From: Nymphaea colorata
Lineage: Eukaryota; Streptophyta; Magnoliopsida; Nymphaeales; Nymphaeaceae
Assembly: GCF_008831285.2 (NCBI RefSeq)
Contig: NC_045148.1
Coordinates: 8,933,001-8,997,000, forward strand
Reading direction: 5' to 3'
DNA length: 64,000 bases
Part shown: positions 25,181-35,399 of the stretch, piece after piece
How the letters are laid out: the number at the start of each line of letters is the position of its first letter
Position numbering within the stretch: the stretch's first letter is position 1
The notes under the pieces: model-generated
The model's input: the letters and a program-made list of their open reading frames with translations, nothing else
Told to the model about the DNA's origin: nothing
The model's database searches: none
Made by a program: the position numbers and the translations under genes

Positions 25181-28100
25181 ATGGCGAGCTTCCGACGACT
25201 TCTGACTCCGAAGAGGAGCTTTCTCTCTTCTCCTTTCCCCTTTGAAAGGATTTGCCGATTCCATGCAGGTACTTCTTCTTTCTTTCTCAGTCGTCTCCTC
25301 TGTTTTTTCACCAATAAAACATTATTCTGCGCACTCGGCACCCTGCTGTGATCGAACAATTACGACAGTAACACTGGGAAAATTCAGAACCACCCGTTTA
25401 GCCTCGTGAATTTGGCCTTTAATTGTTACTGGTTGCGAAAATTCTTGGCAATAGTTATGCAGAACTGAATTTCTCCTTTAATTTTTTTTGTTCTATTTCT
25501 TTTCCTACTTTGATTTGTTCTGCTTCCATCTGCGTATGCAGTTCCGGGGGAGCAAGGCTTCACAAGCGTATTTTCGAGGGTCTCTGACCTAAAGCCGAAC
25601 CGTCGCGTATCGAATTTGGGAAGGGTATTCGATTACGTCAAAAGAAGTTATTTCTGTCGCACCAGTTCTTCAGGTATAAGCTCTGGATATACTTTACATT
25701 TTGACGACTTTGCGTAGTGGCTTTAATTGGTCTTTTTCTCACTTTTGGTATGAATTATGTCTATCTTGTGAGTGCATTGTCTGAAGGGTGGCGTTAATTG
25801 CAAACGTTAGCTCTTCGTATGTGGGTCTTTGCTGTCTCTTTTATGCTTTGGAATGCTTGTATGCCACTGAAAGAGCTACATGTTTTGGTTTATTTGTGTT
25901 AGGGAAATTATTGTTTACACGAGTGGAACGTAATCTAGCTAAATATCTCATCAGTGAAGGTTTTTTGGATGTGGTTTGGTTGTGAAACCAAGATGTGGAA
26001 GTGGTCTCCATGTTTGGAAACCTAGGAATTAAAAAATCTATATTTTTTTCGTCACGTTATGCAAATAGATTACTTTTTCCCTGGGGTGGTTATGAAGGAA
26101 AATAGTTTTGCTAATTAATGCCTAAATATATGCTTAAATGATGTTGAAGGTGGTAAACTGAGAAACATTCTCACCGTACAATGACATGGGTACATAATAA
26201 TAGGTGCTTAGTAAATTTGAAATAAAAAATTAGGTTTTTTTTTTTTATGCCTAACGTGACTGACAGTCAGAATCCTCGTAGACATTTGGAACTGATACTT
26301 CCTATATTATGTTCAAAGAAAGGGATGACGCTTTTTGATAATTTTTGTCTTTTTGTCTTATTAGTTACATTTAAGGTAATACTTCTTTTATTTTTTCCAG
26401 GAAAGTGTTTAAGCTTCAGTATTTTGTTTGGAGTGCCGCTTGCAACAGGATTATATGGCGGGTCCCCTAAGGTGTACTGTATGAATGGTGGGCAATGTGT
26501 TCATTCTGGAGACCTAGCTTATAGATGTTTGTCCCTAATTCTTTTTCCATATTTTAACTGCACCATATCTGGATCTATAATGCAGAGGATAAGTCTTTGA
26601 TGGAAACACATGATTCAGATGTATTAATGCAGTGGAAGGAACACACTTTCTGGATGTGGGCGGTGAGACTTTGGCTACCAATAGTTTCAGTTGCCAGTGT
26701 TCTGATTGGCTGGAGACATCCTCTATCTCTTGCTATAGACTTCGCCCTTCTTCTGTTCACCACAAAACCAAGTCAACATTCAGTATATCTTTTCATTGAG
26801 CAGGTGAGATGGAAAGAATTTTATTCAATTATCATTTCAAGCTATTTACTGGACACTCTTGACATTGTTTCTTGATGCAAAGCTGTCATGGTTACAAATT
26901 TACAATATGAAGCCATATGAGAATTAGTCAGAACGAGCAGGGCTGTCTGTGTGTTTGTAGCATGGGTCCCTGCATCCTAGTCTCTGTGAACTATTGAATT
27001 TTATCAATTACTTTGGGAATGAATATGAGTATAGAATTAGTTACCGTAAAGGAACTATTTGGTCTTAAACATTTTTAAAAAGCTAGCTGGTTTTTTATGC
27101 AAGGCAGGGCCTGAATAGTATTTGGCATTTGCAGAAGTTATTCCTTTGAATTGTTAAATCAAGCAAAACATATAGAAACTAAACAAAGTGAAAGTCTAGA
27201 GAACATGAAAAGATAAAAGGGGTTGTGGACCAAGGTAAAGGTTTCCAGAAAAACATTAGGCTGCAAGGAGCAAGATGAAAAAGAATGAGGATTGGTTCTT
27301 TTCGACCTGACTGATCCTACTGATTTGCTGCATTTGAAGCGATCAAACAAATTGATAATAATTGAGAAGCAGAGATTGTGTATTATGTGAATCAGTACAT
27401 GATTTTCAACTCTAACTGAGAAGGAAGTGGACATTGTGTATTATGTGGCAAGGTATGTGGTACGTAAATCTGACTATTTTTTTATGAACAGTTATAGGAT
27501 TTGTATGATTATGTTGCTGTTGTTGATTGTATAAACATATTCTTATTCTGATTGTCACAAACATGATTGATTATATGAAGAGTGAAATATATGACTGCAT
27601 GTTATATGCTAATAGTGAAGTTATGTGCAAAAGTAATTCTGGTTTCATCCCAACAAGTACAGTTCGTTGTTCTAACTTAATGGAACACATTGTTCATGCG
27701 CCTGTTGCATTGAAATGCGGTATACCATTCTTTACATATGTAGGTTAGCTTGTTGTTTTCTCATTATATTGCATTCTCTTCTGACGTTTTTTTATGTTTG
27801 GCAGTGGCAGAATCCTTCAGTTTGGAGACAAGGACTTGACAGAACGAAGGTATGAATGTATTTAACTGTTGCTACTGAAGTTGTGTTTATCATCAATTAT
27901 TGGAACAACCTGGTGCACTTATAAGCACACATTAGAGTGTTATTCCTATTTAAGAAGGGAAAGATACCTGAATGATGAATCTAAGTTTTATTTATCATTG
28001 GGTATATAAACCATCGGTCTGCCCATGTAAGTGCATGTATTAGTCCATCCTATTACTGTTTAAGATCGGCTTTGCTAAAACAAATCAAATCCCTCAAAGA

Positions 28101-28458
28101 AAGAAAATAGCCTTCTTCATTGTATTGCTAATGTATCATAGGATTATCTTTGGCAAGTAGCCTTCTTTCTTAGTAGGCAATTTCTTTGAATGCTTTCACT
28201 TTTCTCGACATCTTTAGTCTCTATTTTCCTTGAAACTGTATCTTACTTCAACTTCAATTGAGCTTGCAGGTGTTTTCTACGAAGAAGGTTGAATTTCAGG
28301 ACTATGGGCTTCTGTCTTTGGCCTGGGTAGAATTTGGAAACAAAGAGGCCACTTTGATTGGAATATTAGGTGGGTGGTGGGTTCTGGATTGTTCACCATG
28401 TTCTAAACACGCCTCTCTTCTTGGAAGCAGTAGTATGGCTTCCTATTTGCGGTGGTAA
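25181..28458 (+). CDS. Putative organelle-targeted membrane protein of unknown function, 6 exons, 252 aa
   Basis: Exons 25181-25268, 25542-25673, 26401-26487, 26586-26803, 27805-27849 and 28270-28458 splice in phase (1, 1, 1, 0, 0) to 252 codons plus stop. The N-terminus MASFRRLLTPKRSFLSSPF is Arg/Ser-rich without acids, as in mitochondrial or plastid presequences. Hydrophobic segments lie at about residues 76-93, 127-145 and 149-162. The C-terminal part contains TKKVEFQDYGLLSLAWVEFG and LIGILGGWW. I have a vague memory of similar plant 'transmembrane protein' entries but cannot name a function. The 3' end of exon 3 was chosen at ATGAATG|GTGGGC because it restores the frame; reading through gives no join. 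Confidence 0.75.
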
Positions 28459-28639
28459 AGGAAGGGTGGTGGATGTTTTTGCATGGAGCACTCGCAAGAC
28501 CCGATTTTGTTGCTTTTCAGCCAAAGCCTGCCGAAGACCAGTACATGATTCACATGCTTAACTTAGCAGCTGCCATTTTCTAGTTACAAGCCTCTGATCC
28601 ATTGAAAGTTAAAGCTCCCCATCCCATTGGTTTTGTATA

Positions 28640-29429
28640 ACGTCCATTCTCCTCTCTTTTTCTCTCTCAATAGGGATGTCTATAGTTGAGATACGGTTGG
28701 GCATTTGATTTAAATGTGAATGCAATAAGTCACGTCTGATGACAGATCTGATTACTGGTCGGATTCAGACATGGTTTTAGGATTTATTTACGACTGGAAA
28801 TCCAATCCAGCAGAGGTATTAGTCCCGTTACATGTAAAAAGTTAGTATTTGCTTTTATACTTGATATATTCCAAATTCAACTCTGACTTTGAGATCAGCT
28901 TAAGCAATCACCAGTGGGATGTGATAGTATTTGCCTGGTCTGAATCGTGTTGTGGACGCATTACTTCTTAACAAGCGCACTTCGTCCGTTCGAGATATAT
29001 TGTACACCTTAAAAGAGACCATAAATACCATTTCTATTTGCACCCAAAATCGCCACCCAACCACATAAAACCCCACAAACAAAGGGTCCTTCAAGGGACC
29101 AGACCCCATTTATATCAAACACCACAACCCCCACAACCCGCACACATCTTTATTAATCTAACAAGAAATTAAAAGGAAAAGTACTTGCACCGTTCTTGCG
29201 AGCAGATCATGCAATCCGCCAACTCACATTCTCAAACGGATCCGGAATCTCCGCCGTCCATTCCAGTGATGGGCGATCACCGTTGGCCATTACCAGCGTT
29301 GGTAACATATGGTTTTATGATGGGTCCTACCCAACGCAGGCGACGGCAACATCAGAAGTCACAGACGTCAGATCCATTTAAGAACGTGATTCGGCAGACC
29401 ACGGGATCTGCTCCCCTTTTAGTTTCCGT
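28640..29429. other. Intergenic between convergent genes
   Basis: No gene is visible. It should hold the 3' UTRs of the membrane-protein gene (plus) and the PMEI gene (minus). A sequence starting GGGATGTCTATAG at about 28674 weakly resembles the MITE-like element at 34988. Confidence 0.4.
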
Positions 29430-30023
29430 TCACTTCAACTTCTCAGCCAGGGCCAAGCCGTTGCTAGCCATCTTCCTCATCACATCATTTTGGGCAGCAA
29501 GGGGCGACCTGGTGCCATTCTCCACGAACCCGTCGTTACATGTCTCGAAGTCGTCAATAACAGCGCTGAGGTTGACGTTGAGGACGTTGCGGTCCCTGGA
29601 CCTCACGTTCGCCAACGACTTCGCCAGGTTGAATGACACATCGGCGTACATCTCGGCGCAGTTCTTCAGGTTCTCTCGCGTCATTCTGTCCGTGGCACGG
29701 GCGGCCAGCTGCAGGGAGACACCGCGCGCCACCTTGGCCTTGAGGTCGATGGCTCGGATGGTGCTGATGATGGCCGTCGCTGGGCTCAAGGGGCCCAATG
29801 GGGACGAGCTCAGAGCCGATATGCAGACGTCCGGGTAGTCGGTGGACCTGCAGAGGCCGTTGATCTGGACGCCCAGGAAAGGCAGGCTGCTGCCGAGGTT
29901 TTGGTGGTGGAGGCTGAAGCGGTGGGGCTTGTGACGGCGGGCGTCCGCCTGGGGTGCGACGGTGAGGATCATGACGGCCGAAGCAGCCACGAGGAGGAGG
30001 AGGGAAGAGGAGAGGTGAGCCAT
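29430..30023 (-). CDS. Pectin methylesterase inhibitor / invertase inhibitor family protein
   Basis: A single exon encodes 197 aa, typical for this family. Residues 1-28 form a signal peptide (MAHLSSSLLLLVAASAVMIL followed by an Ala-rich stretch), so the product is secreted to the cell wall. The four canonical cysteines are present: C58 and C67 in the N-terminal hairpin, C122 and C162 in the helical bundle, expected to form two disulfides. Motifs such as YPDVC, KNCAEMY and FETCNDGF fit the PMEI domain. By family it would bind and block pectin methylesterase, or less likely cell-wall/vacuolar invertase; sequence alone does not separate these. Coding GC is much higher than the flanks. Confidence 0.92.
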   Translation of the reverse strand: MAHLSSSLLLLVAASAVMILTVAPQADARRHKPHRFSLHHQNLGSSLPFLGVQINGLCRSTDYPDVCISALSSSPLGPLSPATAIISTIRAIDLKAKVARGVSLQLAARATDRMTRENLKNCAEMYADVSFNLAKSLANVRSRDRNVLNVNLSAVIDDFETCNDGFVENGTRSPLAAQNDVMRKMASNGLALAEKLK

Positions 30024-30099
30024 CTCCTGTGGTGCTCAAGGAGGCTCTTCCCCTGTATCTGTTTGCACGCGATCTCCTCACCTCTACCCTCTTCCTCGT

Positions 30100-30110
30100 C
30101 TTTTTATCGT
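30100..30110 (-). promoter_or_regulatory. Possible TATA box of the PMEI gene
   Basis: The minus strand reads CGATAAAAAGAC about 80 bp upstream of the ATG, a plausible TATA-like element for a short 5' UTR. Sequence-only call. Confidence 0.35.
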
Positions 30111-30451
30111 GTGTGGAGTGGGGTGTTCTTATTAACGGAGGGGGAGAACTTAGGGGCAGGATTAGTTGCAGAGACATCTCTGCGGTTATCGAGATTGGTG
30201 GGCAGCCATTGGTTGCTCCTCCTCTTGCGCTTGTAAGATTAACTATCTTTCGACGAACTAAGATTAACTCTCTTGCTTATTTTGGAAAAGTTGGTATATC
30301 TATCCTAACCACTTGGGTAAGGGTTAAAATATATTTTAGATGAAATATGAACATTCTACAATGTTTAGAAACACTAATTTAACATAAATCAGATCTTAAT
30401 TTAAGTTGCTTTTCATAAAAAAATGATTTTTCTACTAATAAAATTTTGATG

Positions 30452-30755
30452 CTATAATGGCAGTTCATTTTTCTATTATTCTAAAAACATTATTCGACTC
30501 AAAAATTGATTAACTTAATATACGTTTCTCTTCCAAACATTCTCAAGGTCATATATGCATGGTTGAAGATCGTACACGGCCGGGTCATGGATACAAAACC
30601 ATAACCATCAACATTCTTTTTAAAACAAATCTTGCACAATCCAATCATGGAGATATGATCTTGAAAATGTTTTGTTGGGAAATATATATTAAGTGAATCG
30701 TTTTTTGAGTCGAATAACGCTTTTATGATAACAGCAAAATGAATGGCCATTATAA
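30452..30755. mobile_element. Foldback (long inverted repeat) element, about 304 bp
   Basis: The left arm from 30452 (CTATAATGGCAGTTCATTTT) and the inverse complement of the right arm ending at 30755 (TTATAATGGCCATTCATTTT) match over at least 130 bp with scattered mismatches; both contain TTATTCGACTCAAAAA and (A)CTTAATATA. The arms almost meet at the centre, so a transcript would form a long hairpin. No coding capacity. It is 5' of the PMEI gene on its opposite side. Confidence 0.85.
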
Positions 30756-30759
30756 CATT

Positions 30760-33515
30760 CTATGAATATGGTGAAATAGTCTATTACTCTTCCAATTAAC
30801 AAATAACCCCTTAGATTCAGAAGCTTTGACATACAAGATCTAGTCTTTCAAACAAGAAGCAACATAAAACACTGTTACACTCATGTCAAGTTTTCTTAAG
30901 TTGATCTCATTGCTTGGGTGAGAGTTGAACCAGTGTGCGCGCATGCTATAAAGCCCCAAATACATGTCAGTTAGTATGTACATTAGTTTCATTTCATTAA
31001 AGCCCCCAATATATGTAAGTTAGTACGTACAAAGAGGATTAATGCTCTTGCCATTCGAGACCAACGACTTGCTGCCTATCAGCCACTGGCTTGAGCCTAT
31101 GCATCAAAACCCCTCAAGCTTTCATATGAAGTAGAGACAAAATCTGGCAAAAGGAAACTGTATTTGTTCACTCTAAAACTGAACTACCACTAATTATATG
31201 CATAATACTTTAGTCAAAAGCTATGCAATGCATAACATATTGCAGCCAATTGGATGTGAAGTTCGTTTTGAATTCCAAAGCAAAGAAAGATGAAACACTG
31301 GTTTTCATATTATTAACTTAAATAGTTGATTATAGGTGATCTTGGATACCCATTTAATTGACATATAATTCAAATTTAACCTCCATTTGTCAAGAAACTA
31401 ATTAAGGACATATTGCCATCCGACTATTAATGAGAAATTGATTATTGTAACAAGGTTTATTGTATAAATTCAAAGTTAGCTGATAGAAACCAACTTTAAA
31501 AGAAAGTATAAGAGACATGCCAGTGCTTACTGTCACCGATGCATCCAAGGTGCCTATTTGCTCGTGTTGTGAAAGTATTTTTCCCAAGGATTGCTGCTAA
31601 CCTGAAGAAATAGTTCTGCAATGGCGCCTGTGGAGCGTTCACATTAGCCTTTCTGCGAAAGGAGTGTGCATAATTCATTCCAGCTCGAACAGATGAAAGT
31701 GAAAGATCAACAAAAGAATTCTGAAAAAATGAACAAGTTTTCAAGCTATTGAGTGAGATCTGGGGTGAGCGGGAGGAAATCCCACTGCTTAAGTAAAGGC
31801 CGAACCTCCTCAACCCCTCCCCACTTTTTTCCCATCGCCTTAGGGTCCAGGGCTGCTTAATTTTAGTGATTTGGGGTGTTGCTTTCGCTATGCTTCAGCT
31901 TGCGTATCATACTTCTTTTTTGTAGTACAAAGAATTAAGGCTATAGGAACACAAAACTAACAGTCTACCAGCCCACACCCAATTGCACCAATCCCCTTCA
32001 AAATGCCATGGAATGAGATTGCCTATGGAAAATATGATGGTGTCCAACAAAAGATCAGCCATGGAAGTCTGTCAGCTATTCATTACTCAATGTTCATCTC
32101 ATTTTTAATTTTGTAAATACCAAACCCCCACAGTGTGGAATCCTCTAAAGGGAAGCTTCTTGTTTTTGGTTTCTTAGCTGTTGGCCCCCTTTAGCCAACG
32201 TTTGCCCTGTAAATATTGTTTTTTGACTATAAATTTAGGGGCCATGCCCTAGCAGAGGTTTTTCTGAAGATAAAACAAATGGCTATTCTAAACTTAGTTA
32301 AGGCATGAAATGCAGCTCAATTCCTATTTGGAGTAGCTAATAAAGAACTTGAATCCAATTGGCTAGGATGCAGACTCGATGATTCAACCTATATATTTAG
32401 TGATCCAAAATTGAATTGATTAGAAATTCTTCAAAGATATTTATACTTAAAAAAAATAAAAATAAAAAAATAAAAATAAGAAAATAAGCAAGGCTCTAAA
32501 TTATTTTGGGTAAAATGAAGTGTATCATCGTGTCATTAGACTGATCAAATCGATGTGCTACCAATTCAATCAATTTAAGTTCAGCTGATTCAAGTCATTT
32601 CCACAACATTGGGCAGCTTGATGGAGTTTTTGTTTTTCAAAGGCTGTCTGTTATAATGTCTGCCAGGGAGCTGGTGCACCAACGGTACATGGATTAGTAA
32701 GTCGCCAGTCTCTATTTTGAATCTTGTGTCATTTAATCTTTGTACTTTAAAAAGAAGGTCACTGACACACAAGTTAAAGTAAAGTGAAAGTGACACCTCA
32801 AGGCATCAAAAGCAGACCCGAGGGTTGAGTGCGAGCTTTCGATAAAATACTAGTTCTACTCACTCAAAAAGTTTAGGCCACATTAATTTGTTTCCCCATT
32901 GATGTGAGATCCCTTTTTACCTCATATGTTTGCTTTGTGGGACCAACTACACAGCAATGGAAAACATGGATTTCCCGAACACCTTGGACATGAGGTCTTA
33001 TTTGCATGTGTTTGGTGGATATGAGATCTCAGATAATTGAGGATCTCAGATCCTCGAAACACAAACGTGATGGCAATCTTAAACTTACAGTCTCCCAAAT
33101 CCACTTGCAATTTGCCACAATATGAATTTGAGGTGTGCCCTATGTTAAATCAGACTTTCATATCTAAGATCAAGGATGCCAAAGCCTCTTCACCTAGAAA
33201 ATATGTGCATTTCAAGGATTTGTTGTATTACTCTCTCGTGAATCTGCTTTAAATGGAGTAGATTAATATATTACTTTTTAAAATGTCTAATAAGCCTAAC
33301 TAATTTTTGGGTTACATGCATCCAACATTAACAAATGGTGTTTTATATTATGGAGGTCATCAAGTACATGATATGACTTTTATGTGCTATCTGCAATCAT
33401 TTGAGTTTGACTCTTCATTTATTATTTTTTTCCTAATAAAAGGGCAGGTCCCTACATCTCAGCAAACTTTCCATTGGATGTGGACGTTGAAAGCTACTAA
33501 AGAGATGGATTGTTG
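30760..33515. other. Intergenic, no gene seen
   Basis: AT-rich sequence without supported coding regions, RNA genes or clear elements. Short open frames here have no family resemblance. Confidence 0.5.
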
Positions 33516-33820
33516 CAGCCTGGGCATCCGGGCAGATCGACCCGATAAGAGGCGGGCCCGGGTTGGTTCGACGCTCGAAACCTGATCTCGGGCCCAGCCA
33601 GATACCTGACCTGATACCTAAGCTCGGGTTCGACCGATTAATATAATAAAAAATAATTTTTAAAATACAAAATAAATTTTTTAATATAAAATATATTTTT
33701 AATAATATATATTATTAAATATTAAATATTAAATAAAATTAATTGAGCCGAATGGGGTTGGGCCGGCCATATATATTGGTCGGGGCCTGGGCACGATCAG
33801 GCTGGGTATTGGGCCTGTTA
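33516..33820. repeat. Dispersed repeat with GC-rich ends and AT-rich core (copy 2)
   Basis: Left end GCAGCCTGGGCATCCGGGCA and further GGGCCCG words, an A/T-only core of about 120 bp, and a right end with GGGTTGGGCCGGCC and GGCCTGGGCACGATCAGG. Order and composition match the copy at 7018-7339, though the copies are diverged. Confidence 0.6.
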
Positions 33821-34098
33821 TGTATCGGACCTCGCATTAAAGTAATATGATTAGGCCTGGTTTCCCAACTTGCTCGTCTGACGCAATAAAACTATGTACA
33901 GATTTCAAATGGAAGGTGTTCTCCTTGATAATATAAAGACGGTCGTATATAAATTGATAAAACAAGATGATAGCACACAGAGTTACAAAAAGTAACTAAA
34001 AGCATTCTCATTGAAGTAGAGAATATGAAGTCGTTTGAGAATATAAATATCTGACTTTAGGGTGTCATCCAAACACTACCTTAATGTACGCATATGAA

Positions 34099-34331
34099 GT
34101 CGTTTGGTAGCATGGACACCTTGTGAGTGTCTCACGAATCTACTCCAAAGATTGAGACAGATTCATAGAACACTAAAACCATTATTTCATGAACCAGCAT
34201 CAATCTTTGATACAGATTCATATAATGCTCATACAATATTTTTACTGCCAAACGACCCACTTTATGAACCACCCTCAATCTTTGGTAAAAATTTATGAAG
34301 CACTCATAAAGTGTCACGGCTAACAAACGAC
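34099..34331. mobile_element. Short TIR element, about 233 bp
   Basis: Left end GTCGTTTGGTAGCATGGACA and the inverse complement of the right end (GTCGTTTGTTAGCCGTGACA) match for about 35 bp and continue with GAGTG. The interior repeats words such as CAATCTTTG and ATTCATA. Related pieces appear near 250-330 and 35440-35560. This is a non-coding MITE. Confidence 0.65.
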
Positions 34332-34693
34332 CCCTCCAAGGTACCTGGAGTTTATCTAAATCGACCCTTTGTGGGACCCACTTATTAAACAAACAAAAGT
34401 GTGGATGTCAGATCCACAATGAGCATTAAAAACCTCAAATATCAAGTTATATAGGTAGAAGAGTGAGGGGTGTCTGGGAGATCCTCAAATATCTCATTCC
34501 ACCAAACACACATAACATCAAATGCTTTAAAAAAATCCAATAAGCCGTTCAAGGTTGATTCAAGTTCTTATCATGCATAAAGTTTCCCCGCTTGGAGAAT
34601 GTGCCCATAGAACAAACCGTTTGTTTTTTCAAATATGTAATATGCTACGAAAATTAGGTAGACAAATAGCGAATGATTAAATTAACTTGATTG

Positions 34694-34694
<1 letters not shown>

Positions 34695-34730
<36 letters not shown>
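34695..34730. repeat. (AT)n microsatellite
   Basis: An uninterrupted TA dinucleotide run of about 36 bp. Confidence 0.95.
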
Positions 34731-34731
<1 letters not shown>

Positions 34732-34987
34732 CCAATTCATTTGAATCACCGAGTCTGCAACCTCGCTGATTCAGAATCCTGAACCGATTTTAATGACACT
34801 GGTCTTGAGTATCTTATAGTTTCATTTATTTATTTTTTTCTACAAAAGAAAACTAGGTACATGGTGGTGAGGTTAAATTAACCAGTATACATAGTTAATA
34901 CGATAACTAAGTTCAATTTTTCATATTTGGTTGCAGTTTCATGTGCCTCAATAACACTAAATTGTAACACTCCAAGTACATTCATAA

Positions 34988-35391
34988 AAATGTCAATACA
35001 TCTGATTTGGATAGGATACCCGATCGAATCATTTTGAAAAAATCGGATACGAAAAAAAAAATATCTAATTAAGAAATCAGTTCGAATTCAGATATACATA
35101 AATAGCTAATTGGATTTGGCTACGGATTGAGATCAGATTTATTTTTAAACAAATATCCTATATCTAAAGCTCTTACATTTTCAAAATTAGCTAAATTCGT
35201 TTCAAAATTCTGATTCTGATTCAGATATGAATGTAAAAAAATGGATTTGAATGGGATTCAAATTGTCAAATTAGATTTTGGATTTGAATTTGGTTATGAC
35301 TTTTCTTTATTTGTATCAGAATCTTAATATGAATATGGATATGTGAACATCTGAAAAATATATTTGATTCAAATCCAATCTATTGACATTC
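34988..35391. mobile_element. MITE-like element related to the one in TPS intron 1
   Basis: Left end AATGTCAATACATCTGATTT and the inverse complement of the right end (GAATGTCAATAGATTGGATT) form imperfect TIRs. Interior words such as CAGATATGAATGTAAAAA, GATTTTGGATTTGAATT and TGACTTTTCTT recur in the 3948-4130 element. Confidence 0.6.
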
Positions 35392-35399
35392 TTACGGTC

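Noticed and set aside
29185-29838. 217-codon plus-strand open frame opposite the PMEI gene
   Set aside because: It is the antisense shadow of the GC-rich PMEI coding exon; no family features, while the minus strand has signal peptide and the four PMEI cysteines.
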